This document shows, one piece after another, positions 8,623 through 16,440 of a stretch of 64,000 nt of DNA. Under the pieces are notes generated by a model that ran no database searches, was not told where the DNA came from, and saw only the letters and a program-made list of their open reading frames with translations. The stretch's first letter is position 1. The number at the start of each line of letters is the position of its first letter. This DNA comes from an uncultured Actinomycetes bacterium (GTDB lineage: Bacteria > Actinomycetota > Acidimicrobiia > Acidimicrobiales > Ilumatobacteraceae). Both the position numbers and the translations under genes were made by a program. The DNA lies in the NCBI GenBank assembly GCA_903872155.1, contig CAIQJP010000161.1:62001-126000 (forward strand), in the 5' to 3' direction.

Positions 8623-9740
8623 GACCAGACTCCAAAAACATGACCGAGTCGCTCGGCGAGCATCTCGTAGGAAAATTGTGAGATCGCCCGTTCGCGCGAT
8701 GCGGCCCCCATACGTCGCCGCAAATCTGGATCGTTCAACAACGTCTCCATGTAACTCGCAACGGCTTCGACATCTTCAGATTCTTCAACGACAAATCCAG
8801 TTTCGCCATGAGCAACTGCCTCAGCCGCTCCTCCACTTGATCCCGCGATTTGCGGAACTCCACAGGCAGCAGCTTCCACAAAAACAATGCCGAAGCCTTC
8901 TTGCTCAAGACCGCCCCAACGATTACGGCACAGCATGGTGTAGATATCGGCACATCCATACAAACGCGGTAAGTCATCGTGAGCAACCCGCCCCAGAAAT
9001 GTGACCGGGGCATGTAGTTCGTGCGCCAGCTTTTCTAATCGCTCGCGATCGCGACCAGATCCAGCAATTGCCAAAACCAAGTTTGGTCGCGAATCTTTCA
9101 ACTTGGCGACCGCGCGAATCGCAGTGTCGAATCCTTTTCGTGGAACTAGTCGACTAATTCCGACGATCAACTCTGTTTTGTCGGTGAAGCCAAAATCACG
9201 TCGAGCCTGCGCGCGATCTTGAGCACTCAACGGAACAAACCGCTCACTGTCAACACCTGGCGGAACAATTGTCATTGGCAACTCGCGACCAGCAGCGTGC
9301 ACTGCTTCGGCTGCTGGGTATCCGCCAGCGGCAACGACATGGCGCGCGTGCCGCAATACTCGTCCCAAAACCTGCTTCGAGCCAGGGATTCGCCCAGGGA
9401 CAGTGACTTCGGCGCCGTGCAAAACGACGTCGTATGGCAAATCGAGATATGGCCCGATGATTCCAAGCGGAACTGCTGGGTCAAGAACTATGAGGTCGGC
9501 GCCAACTCGTTTGGCCATTTCATTGACGCGCTTCACCATCCATGGATGAGGCAAAAGTACTGATTCTTTGGTGCGCTCAATATGAAAAGGTTGGGCCGCA
9601 TCAAACTCGGCGGTGCCTTCATAGGGACTTGTTAACACCGCAAAAGAATCGGGCGGAAGTCGACGCCACCATTCCCACAGCAACGATTGAATCCCACCAA
9701 TCTTGGGCGGAAAATCATTGGTGACGAGAAGATGTTTCAT
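8619..9740 (-). CDS. GT4-family glycosyltransferase, PimB-like mannosyltransferase
   Basis: A 373-aa GT-B fold retaining glycosyltransferase. The N-terminal domain starts LLVTNDFPPKIGGIQSLLWEW, typical of actinobacterial PimB/MgtA-type enzymes. The C-terminal GT4 domain shows GISRLVPRKGFDTAIRAV, AGSGRDRERLEKLA and the donor-binding EGFGIVFVEAAACG with the E-x7-E pattern. Relatives transfer mannose from GDP-mannose to phosphatidylinositol mannosides or glucosaminyl lipids, so the likely role is envelope glycolipid assembly at the inner membrane face. The acceptor cannot be told from sequence. It overlaps queG by 4 nt and the membrane protein gene by 4 nt. Confidence 0.85.
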   Translation of the reverse strand: MKHLLVTNDFPPKIGGIQSLLWEWWRRLPPDSFAVLTSPYEGTAEFDAAQPFHIERTKESVLLPHPWMVKRVNEMAKRVGADLIVLDPAVPLGIIGPYLDLPYDVVLHGAEVTVPGRIPGSKQVLGRVLRHARHVVAAGGYPAAEAVHAAGRELPMTIVPPGVDSERFVPLSAQDRAQARRDFGFTDKTELIVGISRLVPRKGFDTAIRAVAKLKDSRPNLVLAIAGSGRDRERLEKLAHELHAPVTFLGRVAHDDLPRLYGCADIYTMLCRNRWGGLEQEGFGIVFVEAAACGVPQIAGSSGGAAEAVAHGETGFVVEESEDVEAVASYMETLLNDPDLRRRMGAASRERAISQFSYEMLAERLGHVFGVWS

Positions 9741-10927
9741 GAGGCCACCGTTCGAACGGGAATTGAATCAATCTGCGAATACTCATCTCGTACTGATTCG
9801 TCAGCATCAACCGCGAGTGACTCAACAAGATCACGTCGACCTAAACGGACCGCGGCCCACAAGGCATGAAGTCGAAGCATCGGATCAATATCTCCAAGGT
9901 AGCGGCGCAACAGTTGCTCAACTGGACTTATGACTGAATTATCGGGGGCAGGATGATTGACCGGCGCAATATTTCCCAAAATGATGAGGCCATTTCGACG
10001 CAACCAACGTGGATCGCGTTCAGCTAGATACCAACTGCCAAATTTGTCCAACAAACTTTCATCGGACGCATTCAAAAGTTCAATCACATCAACAAATGCT
10101 CCTGGTCCCGTAACTGGCGCGGTCCGCGAGTGATGACGCGTGTGCAGTCTGACCGTTGGCGGACAACTGGTTTGACAATCATCGCAGCCGTATAAGCGAT
10201 CACCTAATGCCACTCGAAACTCGCGCGGAAAGACGCCGGGCTTTTGCACTAACCATGCAAGGCAACGGCGAGCGTCAATGACTCCGTCAGCGACAATTGC
10301 TTGAGTCGGGCATTCGTCATAACACGCGCGACAGGTTCCACAACCGTCAGGCGCTGGTTGCGCTGCTGGCGTTAACACCGCAGTCGTCACGATTGATCCA
10401 AGACTGAAAAAACTGCCAGCGCCAGGAAGCAAAATATTGGCGTTCTTGCCGAACCACCCAAGACCAGCGCGATACGCCACTTCGCGATCGACCAAGTTGT
10501 TTTCGTCAGCAAAAACCACCGCTCGATAGCCATCAGCACGTAAGCGCAATGCGATCTTTTGTAACGCTTGTCGTAACGGCGTGTAGTGATCATCTTGCGC
10601 GTAGCGCGCCACACGGGCCGAAATGCCGCCGGGATGATCGGGCTGTTCAGAGTGATAACTACGTGCCGCCACAATGATTGAACGCGCTCCCTCAACGGCG
10701 GTGTTCGGATCGGTTGAACGCGATGGATTGCGATAGGTGAATCCCATGGTGTCGCTTAGCCCGCGGGCCTTGCGATCATCAATAGCAACTCGGGCTCGAC
10801 TGAGAGGCGCTGCATCGGTGACTCCTACTCGGTCAAGTCCGAGTTCACGAGCAAATTGCAGGAGGGATTCGAGGTATGCCGGGTCGGTTGTATCGACTGG
10901 AGGACTATTTCGCTTAACCCGATGCAC
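9737..10927 (-). CDS. queG: Epoxyqueuosine reductase
   Basis: Catalyses the last step of queuosine biosynthesis, reducing epoxyqueuosine in tRNA wobble position 34 with cobalamin and two [4Fe-4S] clusters. 396 aa. The N-terminal cobalamin-binding part contains LGLDRVGVTDAAPL and ARYAQDDHYTPLRQAL. The ferredoxin-like part has CGTCRACYDECPTQAI and CDDCQTSCPP, which together give the eight cluster Cys. A C-terminal HEAT-like tail (LRLHALWAAVRLGRRDLVESL) is also present. No other queuosine genes are in the window. It overlaps the small Cys-rich gene by 14 nt and the glycosyltransferase by 4 nt. Confidence 0.9.
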   Translation of the reverse strand: MHRVKRNSPPVDTTDPAYLESLLQFARELGLDRVGVTDAAPLSRARVAIDDRKARGLSDTMGFTYRNPSRSTDPNTAVEGARSIIVAARSYHSEQPDHPGGISARVARYAQDDHYTPLRQALQKIALRLRADGYRAVVFADENNLVDREVAYRAGLGWFGKNANILLPGAGSFFSLGSIVTTAVLTPAAQPAPDGCGTCRACYDECPTQAIVADGVIDARRCLAWLVQKPGVFPREFRVALGDRLYGCDDCQTSCPPTVRLHTRHHSRTAPVTGPGAFVDVIELLNASDESLLDKFGSWYLAERDPRWLRRNGLIILGNIAPVNHPAPDNSVISPVEQLLRRYLGDIDPMLRLHALWAAVRLGRRDLVESLAVDADESVRDEYSQIDSIPVRTVAS

Positions 10928-11219
10928 GATGACGAAGCGTAGGCACTAAACCAGCCTCAGCGAGGGCACGCATCGCCCGAATTTCTGAGATATCGAACAC
11001 AACTGCCATGGACTCGGCTCCAACCTGGCACGATTCGTCATTTTCGGTCTCACCCGAGGGCTCTTGAAACAAGAAAGTAACCACGCAGTCGGCGCAAGCA
11101 TCGGTTTCACGCATCACGCATGTGCCGCAATCGATCAACGTTGACGAACTGTCCGGCGTGGCCGGGGAAAGCTGAGCGAGATGGATTTTGGTACGGCGTG
11201 GCTGGTTCGGGAAGTTCAT
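10914..11219 (-). CDS. Small four-cysteine protein upstream of queG
   Basis: A 101-aa soluble protein starting at ATG 11219 (a longer open frame upstream is not convincing). Its hallmark is two CxxC pairs, C31/C34 and C42/C45 (IDCGTCVMRETDACADCVVTFLF region), likely to bind Zn or Fe-S. This is followed by an acidic stretch and a helical C-terminus ending LRHRASG. I do not recognise a named family, although small actinobacterial proteins with a CxDCVVT motif exist. It overlaps queG by 14 nt and is the first gene of the seven-gene operon, so a role near metal or Fe-S handling is possible but unproven. Confidence 0.7.
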   Translation of the reverse strand: MNFPNQPRRTKIHLAQLSPATPDSSSTLIDCGTCVMRETDACADCVVTFLFQEPSGETENDESCQVGAESMAVVFDISEIRAMRALAEAGLVPTLRHRASG

Positions 11220-11301
11220 AACTAAACCCTGCCCAAGGGGTATGGCACAGTGCCTAGGGGATGGCGAGAAATACGCCGACACAACATGAATAGATAAATA
11301 T

Positions 11302-12645
11302 TTAAAAAGCCCGCACTGGACGGACGAAGATCGTGGCGCCCTTGCTGACGTTGATCTGACTGCCGCTGTTGAAAAGCTGGTACCACGCGAAGTCGCCGTC
11401 GAACTCAGAAGAACTCCAATAGGCGCCAATCGAAAAACCACCAAGCGGTGAGCTCACATTATAGAGATTCGTAAATATCTGATTCAACTCATCTTTCGAC
11501 GGCAAAAACCAATCTGATTGTCCACCAGAAACTAGTTCGCTGCAATAAACGGCAGCCGATGTCGCTGCCACATTTCCTGACTGAGCAACAATGTCAATAG
11601 TATTTTGTGCGCCCGTACCAATTACTGTACCGTCAGGTCCAGCAACGGCTGCAGTCTGGTTTGCTCCAGTAACCCAAGACCGTTGAACTTCAGCCCCTAC
11701 CGGTGCTGCCTCAAAATATTGGGAACCCACAGGACGATTCATATCAACATAAAAGATGATGCCACCGCCGCCGCCGGGGTCACCCACTGCACACGAACCG
11801 CCCGACGCGCACGTCCGCGTGACTGTTGCCGTGCCACCGGTGTACCCAGTTCGTGTCGTCGTGATCGTCGCTGTTGAACTCGTTCGATAAGCCACGCCCA
11901 TCACTGTGACCAAACCAGTGCCGCTGACCGCTACCGAGCCCGACGCGGTCGCTGTACCGCCCCACGTGTACAACGCACTATAGTTGCTGATCTGCACTTG
12001 GAAACCACCAGGCGCTGCAGTCTGGGTCCCAAACGTTGGAGTCAACGCCGCACCCACCACCGACGTCTGCGTGACTGTTGCCGTGCCACCGGCGTACCCA
12101 GTTCGTGTCGTCGTGATCGTCGCTGTTGAACTCGTTCCAGCAGCCACACCGCTCACCGTGATCAAACCAGTGCCGCTGACCACTACCGAGCCATTCGCGG
12201 TCGCTGCACCAGCCCACGTGTACAACGCACTGTAGTTGCTGATCTGCACCGTGAAACCATCAGCTGTAGCTGTCGTGCTTCCAAATGTTGGAGTCAACGC
12301 CGCACCCACAAGCGACGTCGTAGTCGTTGTCGCTGACGGAACAGTCGTTGTCGCTGACGGAACAGTCGTTGTCGCTGACGGAACAGTCGTTGTCGCTGAC
12401 GGAACAGTCGTTGTCGCTGACGGAACAGTCGTTGTCGCTGGTGCACACGGATCAGCCACTTGAGGCGCCAACACCAAACCACCCAGCAACACCAAAGGCG
12501 CCACCACAACCGACAATCGACCAGCTGATGCCAGCGCCCATCGCGCCACAATCACACCAGCAACCAACAAGAACAAACCAGCGATCAAAACAAACGTCGA
12601 CCCGCCAGTAGCCGGCAAATGACACATATCAACAGCAAACATCAC
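11302..12645 (-). CDS. Protein A: N-terminal LPATG, two membrane helices, Thr repeats, DUF1566-like C-terminus
   Basis: A 447-aa envelope protein of unusual order. A tiny N-tail (MMFAVDMCH) runs into LPATGG (10-15), a hydrophobic helix (16-36) and ARW, exactly a sortase sorting signal but at the N-terminus. A second helix follows (43-63), then Cys67. Next come five TTTVPSA heptads (71-105) and two near-identical 84-residue beta-rich repeats (112-195, 196-279). The C-terminal domain (about 285-447) is like DUF1566/Lcl: SDWFLPSKDELNQIF, AYWSSSEFDGD, and ending FVRPVRAF. The topology by positive charges is N-tail out, short loop in, C-terminal domain out. It is paralogous to protein B (50972-52171), and the two share upstream DNA. 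Function unknown; no sortase gene is in the window. Confidence 0.75.
   Translation of the reverse strand: MMFAVDMCHLPATGGSTFVLIAGLFLLVAGVIVARWALASAGRLSVVVAPLVLLGGLVLAPQVADPCAPATTTVPSATTTVPSATTTVPSATTTVPSATTTVPSATTTTTSLVGAALTPTFGSTTATADGFTVQISNYSALYTWAGAATANGSVVVSGTGLITVSGVAAGTSSTATITTTRTGYAGGTATVTQTSVVGAALTPTFGTQTAAPGGFQVQISNYSALYTWGGTATASGSVAVSGTGLVTVMGVAYRTSSTATITTTRTGYTGGTATVTRTCASGGSCAVGDPGGGGGIIFYVDMNRPVGSQYFEAAPVGAEVQRSWVTGANQTAAVAGPDGTVIGTGAQNTIDIVAQSGNVAATSAAVYCSELVSGGQSDWFLPSKDELNQIFTNLYNVSSPLGGFSIGAYWSSSEFDGDFAWYQLFNSGSQINVSKGATIFVRPVRAF
11809..12312 (-). repeat. Tandem duplication of about 252 bp inside protein A
   Basis: Two consecutive units (12061-12312 and 11809-12060) encode 84-residue repeats that begin (L/V)VGAALTPTFG and share SALYTW, TITTTRTGY and GGTATVT blocks. 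DNA and protein similarity are both high, which points to a recent tandem duplication of one beta-rich extracellular domain. Confidence 0.85.
12323..12440 (-). repeat. 21-bp tandem repeat encoding TTTVPSA heptads
   Basis: Five perfect copies plus a partial sixth of a 21-bp unit (plus-strand phase gtcgttgtcgctgacggaa + ca) encode the heptad TTTVPSA in protein A. Unit number could change by slippage and so alter the linker length. Confidence 0.9.
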
Positions 12646-12668
12646 AAACCGACCTCAAATTTGTCAAC

Positions 12669-12712
12669 GACATAATTCGGGCCAAAGTGACTGATGCCAA
12701 TCACCACCATAC
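12669..12712 (-). promoter_or_regulatory. Conserved 44-bp upstream element, copy 1 (protein A promoter)
   Basis: This 44-bp block differs from the one at 52192-52235 at only two positions, although the flanks are unrelated. Read on the minus strand it contains TTGGCA, 17 bp, then AATTAT, a plausible -35/-10 pair located before the protein A start. It is probably the shared promoter, possibly with an operator. Confidence 0.6.
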
Positions 12713-12758
12713 ACAGTCCGGAGAACTGCTCGCTCCAACGCCACGAATCGGACCTGCG

Positions 12759-12776
12759 ACCTGCGGTTTAGGAAAC
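12759..12776 (-). repeat. tRNA-like hairpin element, copy 1
   Basis: The 18-bp plus-strand sequence acctgcggtttaggaaac is identical to 52282-52299. On the minus strand the surrounding 12763-12779 forms GCGGTTT-CCT-AAACCGC, which looks like the anticodon arm of tRNA-Arg(CCU). About 18 further bases (AGGTCGCAGGTCCGATTC) resemble a variable loop and degenerate T-arm. No D-arm or acceptor stem is present, so this is a tRNA-3'-half-like relic, hairpin or attachment site, not a tRNA gene. Confidence 0.6.
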
Positions 12777-12791
12777 CGCTGGCCTCGATGA

Positions 12792-12872
12792 CACGGGTAC
12801 GAGTTCTCGGCCGTTGGAGGCCTTGCCCCTGCTCACACCAGTTTCATGGTTGATTGCCGTGATGTCACCAGC
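12792..12872 (-). pseudogene. 27-codon remnant of an HNH endonuclease C-terminus
   Basis: Translation of the minus strand gives a 27-residue stretch beginning AGDITAINHETG and ending NGRELVPV. It aligns end to end with the C-terminal tail of the HNH pseudogene at 52311 (AGYTTTIEHDTG ... DGKELVPV). It has no start and runs directly into the 3' end of the GMC oxidoreductase gene, overlapping it by 8 nt. It is followed by the tRNA-like hairpin in the same order as at 52 kb, so it is a dead fragment of a duplicated module. Confidence 0.7.
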
Positions 12873-14298
12873 GATCGGCAATGAGTTCTGCTGCCATCAT
12901 GACTGGGAAATGGGTATTGGCACGGGGCAACATCGGGAAGATTGACGCATCACACACACGCAAATTCTTGATTCCGTGCACCCGCCCCACTGGGTCGACC
13001 ACTGCCGCCTCGTTGTCTGACTCACCCATGGCACAAGTTCCGGCCGCATGTACGTAATCACCAGTACGAGATTTCAACCAAGCAGCAACCTCGTGGGCGC
13101 TATTACCGAGAGCCGACAATGGCGTGCCGACATCATCAATAAATACTTCCGATGCAACTCGCTTCAGGCTTGGCGAATCAAGCAAGTGACGAGCCACTTC
13201 AACACCAACAGACAGGGCTTCGATATCGCGCTCATCGGCCAGCAGATTGAAACTCACGACCGGATCAACCAGCGGGTCAGATGACGCCAAAGCAATATGC
13301 CCGCGTGAACGCGTCAACATTAAAGCCACGCTCAACAATCCGTAGCCCTCAGAACTTTGACCCAGATGATCAATCGGAAGTAGCTGCAAGTCGGCAGGCT
13401 CAAAACCTGAAGTGAATCGCGCCAACGTTGTCACGGCCAATTCATGAGGAGAACACGACTCGGCGAGCGCAATCGTTAACGGTGCCGAAGGATGATCCTG
13501 CAGGCCTTGCCCGACCCCTGGTCGTTCAATTTTGCTGCGTAACAAAATCGCTGGTGAATGAATTGCGCCAGCTGCGACAACTACTTCTGCTGCCGCGATA
13601 AACGTGCCATCAGCAAGTACGACTCCAACTGCTTGGTTGTTCTCAATCGCAATGCGATCAACAAACACATCACAGACAACTTGCACATGCGGACGTAGCC
13701 GAGCTCGGTTCAAGTAGATATCTGCTGCCGAAACTCGATGACCATCAGATGTGCGAGTCAACATGGCTGGACCGACATCGCTACCAACCGCACCAAGTGG
13801 ATACGGACCTCGATGCCACAACCATCCTTCGGTTCGACACGCTTCAAACAATCCTGCTCCGATTCGCGACGGGGCACCAACATCGGCTTGAGTCAACGGA
13901 ATTTCTATTCGTCGAAAATACGGCTCAACATCACGCCACGACCAACCAGTGCAACCGAAGTCTCGTTCCCACGAGTCGTAGTCCTCAACTTCACCCCATA
14001 GTCCCAACATTGCATTGACAGCCGAAGATCCGCCAACGCCGCGACCGCGCGCGTATTCACGGCGCTCTTGTCCAACAACGCGTTGGGCTACGAGATCGGG
14101 CCAGCGACGACCAGGTTCTTCGAGTGCGGCAAAAAAGGAATTCCCGTCAATACCTGCAGGGGTCTTGCCGATCGCGATATCGGGTCCTGCTTCAAGGACG
14201 AGTACCGATAAACCACGACTTGAAAGTCGATCGGCCAACACGCAACCGGCCGACCCAGCACCAATCACTATGACGTCAGGGCGCTGTGAGTCACTCAT
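12865..14298 (-). CDS. GMC-family FAD oxidoreductase (choline dehydrogenase-like)
   Basis: A 477-aa flavoprotein of the glucose-methanol-choline family. The N-terminal FAD-binding motif is VIVIGAGSAGCVLADRLS. The GMC signature region is ARGRGVGGSSAVNAMLGLWG, and the C-terminal catalytic region contains VHAAGTCAMG and RANTHFPVMMAAELIADRW. Members oxidise alcohols or aldehydes; the substrate is not predictable here. Asn and His in the ANTHFP segment correspond to the usual catalytic pair position. It is the last gene of the moxR-VWA-phosphatase-GMC operon, 14 nt after the phosphatase. Its 3' end borders the duplicated HNH/LPxTG module. Confidence 0.85.
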   Translation of the reverse strand: MSDSQRPDVIVIGAGSAGCVLADRLSSRGLSVLVLEAGPDIAIGKTPAGIDGNSFFAALEEPGRRWPDLVAQRVVGQERREYARGRGVGGSSAVNAMLGLWGEVEDYDSWERDFGCTGWSWRDVEPYFRRIEIPLTQADVGAPSRIGAGLFEACRTEGWLWHRGPYPLGAVGSDVGPAMLTRTSDGHRVSAADIYLNRARLRPHVQVVCDVFVDRIAIENNQAVGVVLADGTFIAAAEVVVAAGAIHSPAILLRSKIERPGVGQGLQDHPSAPLTIALAESCSPHELAVTTLARFTSGFEPADLQLLPIDHLGQSSEGYGLLSVALMLTRSRGHIALASSDPLVDPVVSFNLLADERDIEALSVGVEVARHLLDSPSLKRVASEVFIDDVGTPLSALGNSAHEVAAWLKSRTGDYVHAAGTCAMGESDNEAAVVDPVGRVHGIKNLRVCDASIFPMLPRANTHFPVMMAAELIADRW

Positions 14299-14312
14299 TG
14301 GTGATCTTTGTA

Positions 14313-14969
14313 TCAGAGTTCGTCGGGTCGATTGGTTGATGCGGGCAAATCGGCTGTATGAGCCGCATCGTTGTAACGCACGAGACGCGAACGGCCTGGA
14401 CGCACAATCACAAATTCGGTAATTGATGTGTTCTTCGTATGAATTTCAAAGATTCCTGTACCCGACGTACGCAAAGCTTGACGCAGCACAGTGTCAACAA
14501 CACCACCATGACAGAAAACAACTGCTGTCCCGGCGCCCACTCGTTCAATCAACGCGCGAGTCGCTGCTCCGATACGAATTTGGAATTCAGCAATCGTCTC
14601 TCCACCTGGGAAAGTCACTCCGTACGGATCGTTCTCCCAATCGGGATCACCAAAACGTTCGGTGAATTCGGTGTATTTCAAACCGTCGCACTGTGGTCCT
14701 GGGTCGTGCTCACCAAATTCGGGGATGACTTCAATCGACTGACCAGCAAACGCCGGTAACACAATTTCGGCGGTCTCTTTAGCACGCGGGTAGGCGCTCG
14801 AGATCACGAGATCGGGTGTGAACTCAGCATTCTGCATCCATCGATCGCGCAACTTCACCGCTTGTTGACGGCCTAGATCGGACAACCCAATACACGAACG
14901 TGGTCCGCCAACAACGCGATTGACGGTGACTTGCGATTCGCCGTGGCGAACAAGAATTAAACGCGTCAT
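14313..14969 (-). CDS. Histidine phosphatase (phosphoglycerate mutase-like)
   Basis: A 218-aa protein of the histidine phosphatase superfamily. The catalytic motif LILVRHGES at the N-terminus supplies the phospho-His. A later FCHGGVVD supplies the second His, and a central Glu is present in EFGEHDPG. It is more like a broad-specificity phosphatase (CobC/GpmB type) than a glycolytic mutase. It lies 6 nt downstream of the VWA gene and 14 nt upstream of the GMC gene. The physiological substrate is unknown. Confidence 0.8.
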   Translation of the reverse strand: MTRLILVRHGESQVTVNRVVGGPRSCIGLSDLGRQQAVKLRDRWMQNAEFTPDLVISSAYPRAKETAEIVLPAFAGQSIEVIPEFGEHDPGPQCDGLKYTEFTERFGDPDWENDPYGVTFPGGETIAEFQIRIGAATRALIERVGAGTAVVFCHGGVVDTVLRQALRTSGTGIFEIHTKNTSITEFVIVRPGRSRLVRYNDAAHTADLPASTNRPDEL

Positions 14970-14975
14970 ACGGGA

Positions 14976-16418
14976 CTACGCCAATTTCTCCACGAAAGTT
15001 TCGAGTTGGCGTAAGTTACGGCATTCATAGGCGCCATCAGTATGAGCGGCGTATTCACCGACAATTGAGTCACCAGTGTTCCAGTACGACTTAGGTTCAG
15101 GATTCAACCAATACACCTGGCGAGCTTTTGACCGGATCTCTTTGATGACCCAAGCCTGTGATGCGTGATAGTTATTGCGCGCATCACCCAAGAACAACAC
15201 GGTGGTCTTTGGGCCAACGTCCTTGCCGTATTTGTCCCAGAAAACTTCGAAGGCATGGCCGTAGTCACTATGACCGTCAACCCACACAACATCTGCCTCA
15301 GTATTCACCCGATGAATGGCTTCGCTGATGTCATCAGTACCTTTAAAGAACTCGGTCACTTCGTCGATTCCGTCAATGAAAACGAAAGAACGCACTTTAG
15401 AGAATTGGCCCTGAATTGCGTAGACCAACATCAATGTAAAGCGCGCGAATGCGGCGACGCTTCCAGAAATATCGGCGACAACCATGAGTTCGGGCTTTGA
15501 CGGTCGCGGTTGTTTGAACTTTGGTTCGGCGGGAGTACCGCCATACGAAAGTGAGTGGCGAACCGTATTGCGGAAATCAAGTGGTCCCTTGCGACCATGA
15601 CGTCGTTTGCGAGCCAGACGAGCCGCCAACTTACGCGTGAGCGGATACAGCGATTTCTTTAATGCCTGCATTTCATCACGACTGGCGTGCATGAATTCAA
15701 CATCTTCCGGCAAGGGCTTGCGAAGAGTTTTTGCCATTGCTTCGGCACCACGATCGGCTACCAGACGTCGGCGAATTTCGGCTTCAATTTCTTTTTTGAA
15801 TTGATCAATACGGCTTTCGTATTCATCTTTTTCAAGCCGCTCTTCAAGAGGAGTCAGTTCGCCACCGACTTCTTGCTTGCTTGCCTCCATGAGCTTTTGC
15901 AACATGTTGTCAAGATCGAGATTGCGCAAGGTGCGGTACAAGTAATACGTGCCACCAACGGGACGACCTGGCTCCATGCCGGCGAACCGTTGCACCGACT
16001 GCTTGGCCAATGCCCGCATGAGACCTTGGTCGCCATTCATGAGGGCCTTCATCAACATCTGGGCAATTTCTTCGGGAGTCAGGCTGTCCATTCCTCCGGA
16101 CGAACCCTTACCTTCGCCTTGCTGTTGTTGCATCTGCTCTTGCATCTCGCGCCACATTTGCTCGAGTTCGTCCTCGGTGCCCTCACCGATTTTGTACTCG
16201 GGCCCACGCATTGAGAAATACACCTCAAAAACAGTCTCGAATGAACGCCAGTGGGCGCTGTTCTTGACCATCGTTGCTCCGAGCGCGTATTTGAACGCGT
16301 CTCGATCTTCAAGCGGAATGTGTCGAACCGCTTCCATCGCGTCAAGGTTCTCCGTCAACGAAACCGGCAAACCGGCGTTACGAAGTTCCTGAACGAAGCC
16401 AGAAAGTAGATCAAGCAT
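14976..16418 (-). CDS. CoxE-like von Willebrand factor A domain protein
   Basis: A 480-aa cytoplasmic protein of the VWA/CoxE family. The N-terminal helical part (MLDLLSGFVQELRNAGLPVS, HIPLEDRDAFKYALGATMV) is typical of MoxR-partner VWA proteins. A Gln/Gly-rich low-complexity stretch lies near residue 95. The C-terminal VWA domain carries the MIDAS motif DISGS (VVADISGSVAAFARF) with later Thr and Asp positions (VWVDGHSDYG, LFLGDARNNY). Such proteins work with MoxR AAA ATPases as chaperone-like activators of metal enzymes or complexes. The gene is 22 nt downstream of the moxR-like gene; the client is unknown. Confidence 0.85.
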   Translation of the reverse strand: MLDLLSGFVQELRNAGLPVSLTENLDAMEAVRHIPLEDRDAFKYALGATMVKNSAHWRSFETVFEVYFSMRGPEYKIGEGTEDELEQMWREMQEQMQQQQGEGKGSSGGMDSLTPEEIAQMLMKALMNGDQGLMRALAKQSVQRFAGMEPGRPVGGTYYLYRTLRNLDLDNMLQKLMEASKQEVGGELTPLEERLEKDEYESRIDQFKKEIEAEIRRRLVADRGAEAMAKTLRKPLPEDVEFMHASRDEMQALKKSLYPLTRKLAARLARKRRHGRKGPLDFRNTVRHSLSYGGTPAEPKFKQPRPSKPELMVVADISGSVAAFARFTLMLVYAIQGQFSKVRSFVFIDGIDEVTEFFKGTDDISEAIHRVNTEADVVWVDGHSDYGHAFEVFWDKYGKDVGPKTTVLFLGDARNNYHASQAWVIKEIRSKARQVYWLNPEPKSYWNTGDSIVGEYAAHTDGAYECRNLRQLETFVEKLA

Positions 16419-16440
16419 GAGCGACAGACAACCGTTCTGG

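Noticed and set aside
12323-12440. Regular 21-bp repeats, possible CRISPR array
   Set aside because: There are no spacers, the units are contiguous and encode an in-frame heptad in a surface protein, and no cas genes are near.
12759-12790. Candidate tRNA-Arg(CCU) gene
   Set aside because: Only an anticodon-arm-like hairpin and a partial T-arm-like stretch exist; D-arm and acceptor stem cannot be formed on either copy, so it is listed as a repeat and not as a tRNA.
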